Source: Bradyrhizobium stylosanthis | Lineage (GTDB): Bacteria > Pseudomonadota > Alphaproteobacteria > Rhizobiales > Xanthobacteraceae | Assembly (NCBI RefSeq): GCF_001641335.1 | Contig: NZ_LVEM01000001.1 | Coordinates: 2,631-66,630 of the forward strand | Length of the DNA stretch: 64,000 nt | Direction of reading: 5' to 3' | The notes under the pieces: generated by a model | Databases searched by the model: none | Told to the model about the DNA's origin: nothing | The model's input: the letters and a program-made list of their open reading frames with translations, nothing else | Translations under genes and position numbers: made by a program | Shown here: in pieces, positions 45,887-54,257 of the stretch | Position numbering within the stretch: the stretch's first letter is position 1 | Layout: every line of letters begins with the position of its first letter

Positions 45887-46438
45887 GGCGCGGGCGGCCG
45901 CACGGCGGCGGCTGGTGACGATGAGCCTGAGCACCACATACTGCACGGCAAAGGCCAGGATCTTGGCGCCGCCCGCGACCACCGTGATGTAGAACGCCCA
46001 CAGCTTCAGATCGCCGGTGGCGGCGACCGCGATCATGCCGGCGCCGATCACGAACATCAGCGCGGCCCAGGCATAGCCCGCGGCGGTCACGTATTCCGGG
46101 ACGGTCTCGGTGACGATCGGCGGCATGTAGCGCAGCATCCAGCCGCGCTTGAGCATGATGGCGCCGATCGCGAAATGCGCGATCGAGGGTTTTGCCAGCA
46201 TGAAGCGGGGATCGTTGGTCAGCAGCGTGACCGTGCCCAGCACGACGACGAGCGCGAGGCTCGCATAGGTCATGTAGTTGAGCTGCTGCCCCTTGACCCG
46301 GGCATAGATCACCTGCGCGAACGCGCCGGCGATCGCCACCGACGTCGCCAGGATGACGTTGTCGGTGATGAGATAGACGGCCAGGAAGATGATGGCGGAA
46401 AGGAAGTCGGAGGCGAGGCGGGCGAAAACGTCCTTCAT
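45884..46438 (-). CDS. septation protein IspZ/YciB-like membrane protein
   Basis: A 184-aa integral membrane protein with about five hydrophobic segments. Features of the YciB/IspZ family are DFLSAIIFLAVYLITDNVIL, VKGQQLNYMTYASLALVVVL and the NDPRFMLAKPSIAHFAIGAI block. YciB-type proteins affect envelope integrity and septation. ATG 46438 has ACAGGA; TTG 46444 is not needed. It lies 12 bp after the next membrane gene, so both form one leftward operon. Confidence 0.78.
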   Translation of the reverse strand: MKDVFARLASDFLSAIIFLAVYLITDNVILATSVAIAGAFAQVIYARVKGQQLNYMTYASLALVVVLGTVTLLTNDPRFMLAKPSIAHFAIGAIMLKRGWMLRYMPPIVTETVPEYVTAAGYAWAALMFVIGAGMIAVAATGDLKLWAFYITVVAGGAKILAFAVQYVVLRLIVTSRRRAAARA

Positions 46439-46450
46439 CGTCAATCCTGT

Positions 46451-47026
46451 TCAGCGGGCGTCGGGGAGAGCGCGGGCGGGCGTACCGTACTTGATCTGGC
46501 GATACTCGGGATACCATTTTGTGAAGTAGATCGCGCTGTTGCGGGCGGCGAAGGCGACCGCAAGGCTCGACCAGAGCGGCAGGCCGGGCACGTAGAGCAG
46601 CACGAGATTGGCGGCCGCCATCAGCAGCGCTGCCGCGGTCCAGGCGGCGGTAATGATGTAGTTGGCGCGGAGAAAACCGGGCATCGCCGCGGTCTCGGCC
46701 GGGACGGATTCGAGCGCATATTGCAGCGTGAAGGGACGGCGGAGCAGCATCGATCCCAGTGAAATGACGACGATGCCGACATCGACCGACAGCTTGACGC
46801 CGAGCGAGCCGAGCGCGGGGTCGACCAGCGCTAGGTAGAGGCCGATCGCCGCAAAGACGATCGCCGAGCCGACGGCCAGGATCTTCACCGAGCGGCCGCG
46901 CGCGACATCGAGTGCGACCGTGGCGAGGCAGATCGCGGAGGCCGCGAGCACGCTGATCGTGGCCGTCGTCACCAGCATCAGGAAGGTGTAGGCGCCGTAG
47001 GGCGCAAGGATCAGGAAAATCGCCAT
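46451..47026 (-). CDS. integral membrane protein, unknown family
   Basis: A 191-aa membrane protein with about five hydrophobic segments and a soluble C-terminal TKWYPEYRQIKYGTPARAL. No domain recognised. It heads the leftward operon with the IspZ-like gene. A perfect 8-3-8 inverted repeat lies 21 bp upstream of its start, identical in its arms to the one before the carotenoid oxygenase gene. So it is probably a TetR target. Confidence 0.75.
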   Translation of the reverse strand: MAIFLILAPYGAYTFLMLVTTATISVLAASAICLATVALDVARGRSVKILAVGSAIVFAAIGLYLALVDPALGSLGVKLSVDVGIVVISLGSMLLRRPFTLQYALESVPAETAAMPGFLRANYIITAAWTAAALLMAAANLVLLYVPGLPLWSSLAVAFAARNSAIYFTKWYPEYRQIKYGTPARALPDAR

Positions 47027-47046
47027 GGGCCGCCTCGGTCAGGTCG

Positions 47047-47065
47047 ATCTTTACGATGTAAAGAT
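47047..47065. promoter_or_regulatory. candidate TetR operator 1
   Basis: ATCTTTAC-GAT-GTAAAGAT, a perfect 19-bp inverted repeat before the membrane operon. The arms are identical to operator 3. Confidence 0.75.
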
Positions 47066-47098
47066 TAGTAGTCCGCGGACGGCGCCCGGTCAAGCGAA

Positions 47099-47117
47099 AT
47101 CTTTACAGTGTCAAAAT
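47099..47117. promoter_or_regulatory. candidate TetR operator 2 (imperfect)
   Basis: ATCTTTAC-AGT-GTCAAAAT: the left arm is intact and the right arm has two changes. It overlaps the stop of the 87-aa membrane gene. Confidence 0.55.
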
Positions 47118-47366
47118 CACGTAGGCGACCTCCAGCAGGTGGAGGGCTGCAACGGCCTGGTCGGACGCCTCCTCGGCCAATTCCGCCCAGGGCAGGCGCG
47201 ACAGCAGCGGCAGTGCGCAGGCGAGCAGCAGCCCGATAGTGAGCAGGATGCCGCCGTTGAAGAAGATGGGGCCATTCCGCCGCAACCGGATCATCTGAAT
47301 TACGAGCGCGCCGCCGGCGAGGGCGAGGAGGGCAAGCCAGGCCGCGATGATCGAGGGCATGTGCAT
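47103..47366 (-). CDS. small membrane protein, 87 aa
   Basis: Two hydrophobic segments (about 5-25 and 36-58) with a basic turn RLRRNG between them, so a hairpin membrane protein. ATG 47366 has AGAGG; ATG 47360 is possible. It follows the carotenoid oxygenase gene by 37 bp in the same direction, probably in its operon. No family recognised. Confidence 0.7.
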   Translation of the reverse strand: MHMPSIIAAWLALLALAGGALVIQMIRLRRNGPIFFNGGILLTIGLLLACALPLLSRLPWAELAEEASDQAVAALHLLEVAYVILTL

Positions 47367-47403
47367 GAAAGACCTCTCTGCGTTCGCGACGTCATTCCGC
47401 GCG

Positions 47404-48801
47404 TTACGCCGCGCCCACCCAATTGCCGTGAAAGCCGTCGGGCACGCGGTGGCCGAGCTGCACCAAGGCGGCGGGCCCGGCCTCGATGTCGGTAGCATTG
47501 AACACGGCGAGGTCGCTGCGGTTCTCCCGCGCGCGCCAGACCAAGGCGAGCAGCCAGCCGTCGCCCTCCGGTGCATCCTTCGACCGTTCGACGAAGACAG
47601 GCTCTGAAATGGTGTCGCCCGCCGGCAGCAGATAATGGCCGAGCCGCCTGCCGTTGCCGTCGACATGGACGATGCCGGACAGCGCACCGAACATCGGCAG
47701 CTTCGGATTGGCGCAGGCGTACCAGCCGTGCCGGCTCTTCAGCCCGGCGCGGCGATCGTCGATGCGCGGGAATTCGCCGGTGAGGTCGTCCAGGTAGGTC
47801 TGCTGGAAACGGTCGGTATTCCCTGAGAGATCGAAGCTCCAGCGGCAATGGCGGGCGCGCGATTTATCCGGATCGGTCGGCCGCCCGTCGGGATGCGGAA
47901 ACAGCGGCGCCTCCTCGAACTGCATGACGTCGGCGACGATACGGTTGTCCTCCTCCCACGCATTCATGATGTGGAAGACGTAGCAGGCCTCGCCGCGAAA
48001 CCATACGATGTCCTTCGCGGTGCCGCTGCGCTTCATCACGCCGACATAGGCGCCCTTGTCCGGCTCCCAGGCATAGGGCGGCCGTCCGCTCATCGCGCGT
48101 TCCATGCTGCCGGTGATGGGCAGGATCGGAAACAGCACATGGTTCGCGGTGACGATGAAGTCGTGCACCATGCTGGCATAGGGCGCCTCGAAACGTTCGA
48201 AGCGCGTGGCCCTGCCGGAAGCGTCGATCGATCCGTAGGAGAGGGCTGGTGTCAGCGGCCCCGCGGCGTTGTAGCCGAAGAACACCAGCTCGCCGGTGAC
48301 GGGGTCGACCTTCGGATGCGCGGTGAAGCTGCCGGCGACGCGGCCCTGATAGTTGTGATAGCCGCGCGTCGCCAGCGTGCCCGGCTCGATCTCGGTCGGC
48401 AGGTGCGCTTCTTCGAGTGCGAGCAGCTTGCCGGCGTGGAAGATGATGTTGGTGTTGGCGACGCCGCCGTCGGTGAGGTCTTTCGGTGCATCAGGCAGCT
48501 TGCGGCCGAAGCCGCCGAACAGCGCGCGGCCGGCGTCGTGCTCGGCCAGCCATTTCGGCGTGCGGATCCACCGGTTGCGGTAGCTGGCGCGGCCGTTCTC
48601 GAGGTGAAAGGCGTGCAGCATGCCGTCGCCCACGAACCAGTGCGCGCCGGGAGATTCGAACTGCGGATTGGGGCCGTTGCGATAGAGCACACCGTTGAGC
48701 TCCCGCGGCAATTCGCCGACGATCTTGAGGAAGGGGGCGTCGGCCTCGAACGGGATCGGCGCGATATTGTTGCGGCGCTCGGTGACGGCGTCGTGCTGCA
48801 C
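47404..48801 (-). CDS. carotenoid oxygenase family dioxygenase
   Basis: A 465-aa non-haem iron dioxygenase of the RPE65/carotenoid-cleavage family, which cleaves double bonds in apocarotenoids or stilbenes. The four iron-ligand His contexts are visible: FTAHPKVDP, MVHDFIVT, YVFHIMNAWEE and, at the C-terminus, DGFHGNWVG. The N-terminal ELNGVLYRNGPNPQFE block is typical. GTG 48801 is chosen because GGGGAGGA stands in front; a longer TTG start would place operator sites inside the gene. No carotenoid synthesis genes are nearby, so the substrate is open. Confidence 0.9.
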   Translation of the reverse strand: MQHDAVTERRNNIAPIPFEADAPFLKIVGELPRELNGVLYRNGPNPQFESPGAHWFVGDGMLHAFHLENGRASYRNRWIRTPKWLAEHDAGRALFGGFGRKLPDAPKDLTDGGVANTNIIFHAGKLLALEEAHLPTEIEPGTLATRGYHNYQGRVAGSFTAHPKVDPVTGELVFFGYNAAGPLTPALSYGSIDASGRATRFERFEAPYASMVHDFIVTANHVLFPILPITGSMERAMSGRPPYAWEPDKGAYVGVMKRSGTAKDIVWFRGEACYVFHIMNAWEEDNRIVADVMQFEEAPLFPHPDGRPTDPDKSRARHCRWSFDLSGNTDRFQQTYLDDLTGEFPRIDDRRAGLKSRHGWYACANPKLPMFGALSGIVHVDGNGRRLGHYLLPAGDTISEPVFVERSKDAPEGDGWLLALVWRARENRSDLAVFNATDIEAGPAALVQLGHRVPDGFHGNWVGAA

Positions 48802-48816
48802 GGCGTAGTCCTCCCC

Positions 48817-48835
48817 ATCTTTACATCGTAAAGAT
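48817..48835. promoter_or_regulatory. candidate TetR operator 3
   Basis: ATCTTTAC-ATC-GTAAAGAT, a perfect inverted repeat 15 bp upstream of the oxygenase GTG start, in its leader. Confidence 0.75.
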
Positions 48836-48869
48836 GGAATAGAGCTGATCGCGGCTTTCGTCAAGTGAA

Positions 48870-48888
48870 ATCTTTACACTGTCAATAT
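48870..48888. promoter_or_regulatory. candidate TetR operator 4 (imperfect)
   Basis: ATCTTTAC-ACT-GTCAATAT, 19 bp before the TetR start. The left arm is intact. Confidence 0.55.
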
Positions 48889-48907
48889 TGCGTCATATAG
48901 CTTGCAA

Positions 48908-49639
48908 ATGGCCAAGACCGACACCAAGAGCGAAACGGCACGAGGCGCGCGTGCCCCCAAGAGACCGACATCGGTTGCGGCATCGCGTCCGGCACGCCGC
49001 GCGGCGGGCGCGAAGACGGAGACGCCGTATCATCACGGCGCCCTGCGCGAAGCGCTGCTCCAGGCCGCCGAACGGGTGCTCGAGCGCGACGGGCTCGGAG
49101 GCCTGACCTTGCGCGCGGTGGCGCGCGAGGCGGGCGTCTCGCATGCGGCGCCGACGCATCATTTCGGCGATCTCACCGGGCTTCTCAGCGAGCTTGCAGC
49201 CGTCGGCTTCCGCCAGTTCAACGCCGCGATGGCCTCGTCCTGCGATGCCGCCACCACGCCGCTCGGGCGCGCGCTGGCGCGGCCGAAGGCCTATGTCGCC
49301 TATGCCCAGGCCCATCCCGGCATGTACGGCATCATGTTCCGCACCGAGCGGCTGGATTATTCCAGGCCCTCGCTGCACGAGGCGGCGGAGGCGTCCTTCG
49401 CCGGGCTTGCCAATGCCATCGGCGCGATGCGGCAGGAGCAGATCAGCGGCGATGCGCTGACGATGGAGCAGGGCGCCGCGATCGCGCGCGCCTGGTCGAT
49501 GGTGCACGGCTTCACCACATTGCTGCTCGACGGCCGCCTCGAGGACATTCTGGGGCGGCTGCCCGAGGGCACGACGGCCGAGCGGCTACTCGAGTCGATG
49601 TTGACGGCCCCCATCAGCGGCAAGCTGCCGGGGCCCTGA
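48908..49639 (+). CDS. TetR/AcrR-family transcriptional regulator
   Basis: A 243-aa regulator. A basic, low-complexity N-terminal tail of about 40 residues is followed by the HTH (about 41-90) with YHHGALREALLQAAERVLER and LTLRAVAREAGVSHAAPTHH. The ligand domain has TetR_C/WHG-like features (AYVAYAQAHPGMYGIMFR). Divergent from the carotenoid oxygenase gene, with operator 4 immediately upstream, so autoregulation is likely. No Shine-Dalgarno is seen before ATG 48908. Confidence 0.92.
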   Translation: MAKTDTKSETARGARAPKRPTSVAASRPARRAAGAKTETPYHHGALREALLQAAERVLERDGLGGLTLRAVAREAGVSHAAPTHHFGDLTGLLSELAAVGFRQFNAAMASSCDAATTPLGRALARPKAYVAYAQAHPGMYGIMFRTERLDYSRPSLHEAAEASFAGLANAIGAMRQEQISGDALTMEQGAAIARAWSMVHGFTTLLLDGRLEDILGRLPEGTTAERLLESMLTAPISGKLPGP

Positions 49640-49666
49640 TCCCTCGGGTCGGACGCAACCCTTGCC

Positions 49667-50314
49667 ATGGTCGGGCGTTGGACCCGCATGGCCGGAACAC
49701 CGCGCGCTCCCTGGAAACGCTCGAACCCGCGCAAGCGGGCAGGCAAGGCGTCGAAGCATCTCACGCCCGCGCAGAAATCGGCGGCGAAAGCTCGTGCCCG
49801 CCGCGCCGGCCGCCGCTATCCCAACCTCGTGGACAACATGCGCATGGCTGCGAAGAAGACGTCCGGATCGTCGAAGGCAAAGACGTCGGCGAAGAAGACA
49901 TCAGCGAAGAAGACCCGCAAGCGCACCGCGAAGAAGGCTGCCAAGAAGACCGCAAAGTCCGCGCGCAAGCGCCGTGCCTCGGCGCGGGAGAAAGATCCGC
50001 GCGGCGGTCTGACCGCCGCCGGCCGCAAGGCCTTTGCGCGCAAGCAGGGCGCGCATTTGCGGCCCGGCGTCACCAAGAAAGAATCCGAGATGACGCCGCA
50101 GGAGATGCGGCGCAAGGGCAGTTGGGCGGTGCGCTTCTATGGCCGCGCGAAACTGCCGCCGCTGGTCGATGCGAAGGGACGGCCGACCCGCCTCGCATTG
50201 TCGGCGCATGCCTGGGGCGAGCCTGTTCCGAAGACGGTAGCGGCAGCAAGGCGCATTGCGGCAAAGGGCGAGCGCCTCCTGGCGCACTATCACCGCATCA
50301 AGGCGCGTGCCTAG
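49667..50314 (+). CDS. histone-H1-like lysine-rich protein with DUF6321-type domain
   Basis: A 215-aa very basic protein. Residues about 60-105 are AKKT/AKK repeats of the kind seen in bacterial histone-H1-like nucleoid proteins. The C-terminal part (about 110-190: GGLTAAGRKAFARKQGAHLR, then TPQEMRRKGSWAVRFYGRA) is a conserved domain of unknown function, recalled as DUF6321. It probably binds nucleic acid, which is inference from composition. Start is uncertain: ATG 49667 or ATG 49688, neither with a good ribosome site. A SET-domain gene lies 0.8 kb downstream. Confidence 0.75.
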   Translation: MVGRWTRMAGTPRAPWKRSNPRKRAGKASKHLTPAQKSAAKARARRAGRRYPNLVDNMRMAAKKTSGSSKAKTSAKKTSAKKTRKRTAKKAAKKTAKSARKRRASAREKDPRGGLTAAGRKAFARKQGAHLRPGVTKKESEMTPQEMRRKGSWAVRFYGRAKLPPLVDAKGRPTRLALSAHAWGEPVPKTVAAARRIAAKGERLLAHYHRIKARA

Positions 50315-50324
50315 CGCCGGGACA

Positions 50325-50930
50325 TCAGCGCATGGTCGCAAGCTCGACCGCGCGGCCGCGCGCGCCGATGATCTTGACCTCGTCCTTGCCGCAGGTGAAG
50401 CCGCGGGCGAAATCGTCGGCGGCCTTGCGGGCGAGCTCATTGGCATTGGTGTTGGCGATGGCATCGACATAGACGACATGGCAGACCGGGCCGGGCGGCA
50501 GCCGGGTCACGACCAGCATGGCTTTCGTGTTGGGCCGTCCCTGCTTGTCGGGATCGGTGCTGTCGGCGATGTGCCAGCGCTGGATCATCGCAAACGGTTT
50601 TGCGCTAGCGCTGCGCCATTCGACCGTGTTCTCCGATGAATTGAACGGCGCAAACCACAGCTTCGCCGCCGGCTCCTCCGCGGCAGCCTTGCGATTGCGC
50701 CCGACCGACACGACCTCGCGCAGATCGTCCTCGGCGATCAGGACGATGAGACCATCCTTGCCCGGACAGGCCCGCGTCGTGCTGCCGTCGAGCTCGCTCG
50801 GCTTGCCGATCCGGCGGCAATCCTTTGGCGCGGTGGAGGTGTAGCTGCTGCCTATGGATTGAGCGCCGGCCGTACCGGCGTTCAAGCAAATCAGCAGCGC
50901 GGCCAGGGAAATGAACCCAATACGGCTCAT
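50325..50930 (-). CDS. secreted hypothetical protein, 201 aa
   Basis: A signal peptide (about 1-23, ending TAGAQ) precedes a soluble domain with cysteines at about 38, 55, 150 and 180, likely disulfide-bonded in the periplasm. Segments such as PVCHVVYVDAIANTNANELA and AADDFARGFTCGKDEV recur in Bradyrhizobium hypothetical proteins. Function unknown. It ends 10 bp from the lysine-rich gene, convergently. Confidence 0.75.
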   Translation of the reverse strand: MSRIGFISLAALLICLNAGTAGAQSIGSSYTSTAPKDCRRIGKPSELDGSTTRACPGKDGLIVLIAEDDLREVVSVGRNRKAAAEEPAAKLWFAPFNSSENTVEWRSASAKPFAMIQRWHIADSTDPDKQGRPNTKAMLVVTRLPPGPVCHVVYVDAIANTNANELARKAADDFARGFTCGKDEVKIIGARGRAVELATMR

Positions 50931-51090
50931 GATGATGCCTTGATGGTGCGGGAACTCCCTTCATCAGACGTCTTGATTGTGGGCAAGGTTCAAACAAAGG
51001 CGGGATAGACCTGACAGCGGCGCGGAATCATTCTAGAAGGGCGGCTTGCCCGCGCTTACCGCGCTTTCGTTCGCGTCATCTCATTCGATC

Positions 51091-51651
51091 ATGCCAGTCA
51101 CCGCTTCCAGCAAATCCTACCGCGTCGGCCGCTCCAAGACCGGACTCGGCCTCTTCGCCACCATGCCGATCAAGAAAGGCACCCGGATCATCCGATATTT
51201 CGGACCGATTCTGGATTCGCGGATTCCCGAGCAGGACGACATCGAGAACAAATATCTGTTCGAGCTCAACGGCCGCTGGACCATCGACGGCTCGGTGCGC
51301 AAGAACGTCGCGCGCTACATCAACCATTCCTGCCGGCCCAACGCGGAGTCGGACGTCCGCCCGCGCGAGCGCAAGGTTTTCATCCGCGCCATCAAGAACA
51401 TCGAGCCCGGCGACGAGATCAACTACGACTACGGTACCGACTATTTCAAAGCCTATCTGAAGCCGATCGGTTGCAAGTGTCCGTCCTGCGAGAACAAGCG
51501 CAAGAAGCAGCGCGCCGAAGCCCGCGCCGAGCGCGCCAAGGTGAAGGCGCGCACCGAACGCAAGGCCGCGAAGGCGGCTCCCAAAGCCACCAAAAAGAAG
51601 AAGCTTAACGGTCACGCCGCTGGCAAGGCCAACGGCCGAGCGCGGGCGTAG
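51091..51651 (+). CDS. SET-domain protein (putative protein lysine methyltransferase)
   Basis: A 186-aa SET-domain protein. SAM and lysine-binding motifs are visible: TGLGLFATMPIKKGTRIIRY, the catalytic YINHSCRPNAESD (NHS core), GDEINYDYG and a post-SET CKCPSC cysteine cluster. The last 40 residues are Lys/Arg/Ala-rich. Bacterial SET proteins can methylate histone-like or ribosomal proteins. A histone-H1-like gene in the neighbourhood makes a substrate pairing attractive but unproven. ATG 51091 is chosen. Confidence 0.88.
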   Translation: MPVTASSKSYRVGRSKTGLGLFATMPIKKGTRIIRYFGPILDSRIPEQDDIENKYLFELNGRWTIDGSVRKNVARYINHSCRPNAESDVRPRERKVFIRAIKNIEPGDEINYDYGTDYFKAYLKPIGCKCPSCENKRKKQRAEARAERAKVKARTERKAAKAAPKATKKKKLNGHAAGKANGRARA

Positions 51652-51665
51652 TCGTCAACCTCGGT

Positions 51666-51711
51666 GTCATGCCCCGGCTTGACCGGGGCATCCAGTACGC
51701 CGCGGCCTCTC
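51666..51711. repeat. half copy of family B repeat
   Basis: GTCATGCCCCGGCTTGACCG followed by GGGCATCCAGTACGCCGCGG is the reverse complement of the right half of the repeats at 10691 and 27928. The left half is missing. Confidence 0.75.
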
Positions 51712-51802
51712 CATATCCCTTCAACGTCACTGAAACACTGCATCGCCCGGTCCAGTGCGCAATTGTGCACATGGCCGGGCGACGACAGCAGCGGATGCGG
51801 CC

Positions 51803-52201
51803 TTACGCCGCCACGACACGCTCGCTCTTCCGCAATCCCACAAATTGCAGCTCCGCGAACACGCCGGTGGCGATCGCCTGCGCGACGACCATGAGCTCGC
51901 CGGCGATGTTCGGCGACACCGCGCCTGAGAACAGCAGCGCGATGCTGCCGACGGTCCAGGCCGCATTGCCGACCACGACCAGCAGGACCAGCGGCTTCGG
52001 CACTGAAGTCCGCGCGGCGAGCCAGCCGACCAGGGCGGTGTAGGCGATCAGGAACAGGCCGGTCTCGCGCAGCAGCGCTTCGGGCAGGTTGAACAGCGCT
52101 GCGAACGCGCTCGCGCCGAAGGTGAAGCCGAGGGCGGCGACGCCGCTGAAGATGGCATCGGCGAGCAGTGCGCGGCGCAGGAAGGTGGATGCGTCGATCA
52201 T
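51803..52201 (-). CDS. small integral membrane protein
   Basis: A 132-aa protein with four hydrophobic segments (about 13-35, 46-66, 73-93 and 100-120). ATG 52201 has AGGAG. A preceding 76-aa gene in the same direction suggests an operon divergent from the XRE regulator. No family name recognised with confidence. Confidence 0.78.
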   Translation of the reverse strand: MIDASTFLRRALLADAIFSGVAALGFTFGASAFAALFNLPEALLRETGLFLIAYTALVGWLAARTSVPKPLVLLVVVGNAAWTVGSIALLFSGAVSPNIAGELMVVAQAIATGVFAELQFVGLRKSERVVAA

Positions 52202-52238
52202 CTTTGGTCTCCTTGCTTGGGTTGGGCTGGGGTGGAAT

Positions 52239-52469
52239 TCAATGCAGTCCGCGCCACCAGGCGCGGAGCAGGCGGGCGAGGCGGAACGGGCAGAGGCTCC
52301 TGCCGAAGCCGTGCTCGAAGGCGATGACCTGCGCGACCACATAGTCGCCGGTCGAATGCACCAGCGGCTCCGGCATGTTGAGGCTGCGCGCCAGCATCCG
52401 GGTTGCGAATGCCATCGCCCAGGGCAAGACGTGGTCTGCGACGGTCCGGTAGAGCAGCAGCGCGATCAT
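52239..52469 (-). CDS. small hypothetical protein, 76 aa
   Basis: MIALLLYRTVADHVLPWAMA starts an amphipathic, partly hydrophobic sequence with a basic end RLARLLRAWWRGLH. ATG 52469 has AGGAG 6 nt upstream. It lies 37 bp ahead of the 132-aa membrane gene and is divergent from the XRE regulator. Not recognised. Confidence 0.55.
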   Translation of the reverse strand: MIALLLYRTVADHVLPWAMAFATRMLARSLNMPEPLVHSTGDYVVAQVIAFEHGFGRSLCPFRLARLLRAWWRGLH

Positions 52470-52518
52470 GGTCATCTCCTGTTGCGACCGAAGATGCGCC
52501 GCCGCGTGGCCCAATTCG

Positions 52519-52535
52519 ATTACCTCGCGGGTAAT
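52519..52535. promoter_or_regulatory. candidate XRE operator
   Basis: ATTACC-TCGCG-GGTAAT, a perfect inverted repeat midway between the divergent small-protein operon and the XRE regulator. Confidence 0.45.
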
Positions 52536-52570
52536 GGAAGGGCCGAAATCCGCATGCTAGGTTTTTGGTC

Positions 52571-53389
52571 ATGAACGCACATGCATCCACGGCCCAGGCC
52601 GAACGTAGCCAGCCGGTTCATATCGGCGACCATTTGCGCGAATGGCGGCAGCGCCGCCGCCTGAGCCAGCTCGATCTGGCGGGTGAGGCCGAGATCTCGG
52701 CGCGGCACCTGAGTTTCGTCGAGACCGGCCGTGCCGCGCCCTCGCGCGACATGGTGCTCCGGCTAGCCGAGCGTCTCGACGTGCCCTTGCGCGAACGCAA
52801 CGTGCTGCTGGTCGCGGCCGGCTTTGCTCCGGCGTTTCCGCAGCGCGCGCTGGAGGATCCCGCCTTGAAATCAGCCCGTCAGGCGATCGACCTCGTGCTT
52901 AGGGCGCATGAGCCCAATCCGGCGCTCGCGGTGGACAGGCACTGGAACCTGGTCTCGGCCAACCGGATGGTCGCGCCGCTGCTCGCCGGAATCCCGCAGC
53001 AGCTGCTCGGCCAGCCCGTCAACGTGCTCAAGCTCGCTTTCCATCCGGAGGCGCTGGCGCCGCGCACCGTCAATCTCGCGGAATGGTGCGGGCATCTGCT
53101 CGAGCGGCTGCACCGCCAATGTGAGGCGACGGCCGATCCAGAGCTGATCAAGCTCTACAATGACCTGAAGAGCTACCCGATCCCGGCGCGTTCGGGGCCG
53201 CTGTCGGCCGACAATGTCGCGATCCCCTTCAAGCTGCGGCATGGCGGGGAGATCCTCAGCTTCTTCTCCACCACCATGGTGTTCGGCACGCCCGTCGACA
53301 TCACGCTGTCGGAGTTGGCGCTGGAGACGTTCTTTCCGGCGGACGAGCGTACCGCCGAACGGCTGAAGCAGATGGCGGCCGGCCTCTAG
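52571..53389 (+). CDS. XRE-family regulator, MmyB-like, copy 1
   Basis: A 272-aa helix-turn-helix protein. The HTH (about 18-75: LREWRQRRRLSQLDLAGEAE, ISARHLSFVETGRAAPSRD) is followed by a MmyB-like ligand domain (about 105-265: HWNLVSANRMVAPLLAG). Such proteins bind fatty acids or similar ligands in MmyB-like families. Its paralogue follows after 43 bp. The upstream divergent genes probably form its target. Confidence 0.9.
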   Translation: MNAHASTAQAERSQPVHIGDHLREWRQRRRLSQLDLAGEAEISARHLSFVETGRAAPSRDMVLRLAERLDVPLRERNVLLVAAGFAPAFPQRALEDPALKSARQAIDLVLRAHEPNPALAVDRHWNLVSANRMVAPLLAGIPQQLLGQPVNVLKLAFHPEALAPRTVNLAEWCGHLLERLHRQCEATADPELIKLYNDLKSYPIPARSGPLSADNVAIPFKLRHGGEILSFFSTTMVFGTPVDITLSELALETFFPADERTAERLKQMAAGL

Positions 53390-53432
53390 CCGCGCCGTTT
53401 ACAGGAGCAAGCGCCGCTCGCATAATCCGCGG

Positions 53433-54257
53433 ATGGACACACGCGCGTTCCGGCGGTTGCGGCCGGCCAATCCCGTCGGTGATCTCCTGCGTGGCTGGCG
53501 CACGCGCCGTGCCTTGAGCCAGGCGGAGCTGGCGTTCGAGGCCGGCATCTCGATCAAGCATCTGAGCTATGTCGAGACCGGCAAGGCGGCGCCGGGCCGC
53601 GACATCCTGCTGCAGCTTGCGTCCGCGCTCGATCTGTCGCTGCGTGACCGCAATGCGCTGCTCGAGGCCGGAGGCTTCGCGCGGCAATATGGCGAGCGCG
53701 ATCTGTCGGCGCCAGAGCTGGCCGATGCACGCCGCGCCATCGATCTTCTGCTCGGCCGTCACGAGCCGTTCCCGGCGATCGTCACCGACCGGCGCTGGAA
53801 CGTGATGCAGGCCAATCGCGCCGCCGCGCGGCTGATGACCATGCTGCTTGGCCCGGCGCGCATGCAGCGACCGCTCAATCACATGCGCATGTTCCTCGCG
53901 CCGGACGAGCTCAAGCCGTTCGTCGAGAACTGGCCGATCGTTGCCGCCGCGCTGCTGGCGCGGGCGCGGCACGAGGCGATGGCCGCGCCGCTCGATGAAG
54001 CCCTGCAATCGACCTGGCGCGACTTGATGCGGCTGCCGGACCTTCCCGCGCCGGCGACCGAAGATAACGCCGTGCCGGGGCCGCTCTGCGAGGTGCGCCT
54101 GCGCAAGGGCGATGTCGGCATCGGCCTGATCGGTGCGGTGCTGACGCTCGGCACGCCGCAGGACGTGACGCTCCAGGAGCTTCGCGTCGAGATGTTCATG
54201 CCTGCCGATGCCGCATCCGAGGCCACCCTGACCGCGCTTGCGGCTCAGGACGCCTGA
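53433..54257 (+). CDS. XRE-family regulator, MmyB-like, copy 2
   Basis: A 274-aa paralogue of the preceding gene. The HTH is LLRGWRTRRALSQAELAFEA then ISIKHLSYVETGKAAPGRD, and the ligand domain has RRWNVMQANRAAARLM. The two share architecture but differ at many positions, so the duplication is old. Its 3' end overlaps the convergent thioesterase gene by 13 bp. Confidence 0.9.
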   Translation: MDTRAFRRLRPANPVGDLLRGWRTRRALSQAELAFEAGISIKHLSYVETGKAAPGRDILLQLASALDLSLRDRNALLEAGGFARQYGERDLSAPELADARRAIDLLLGRHEPFPAIVTDRRWNVMQANRAAARLMTMLLGPARMQRPLNHMRMFLAPDELKPFVENWPIVAAALLARARHEAMAAPLDEALQSTWRDLMRLPDLPAPATEDNAVPGPLCEVRLRKGDVGIGLIGAVLTLGTPQDVTLQELRVEMFMPADAASEATLTALAAQDA

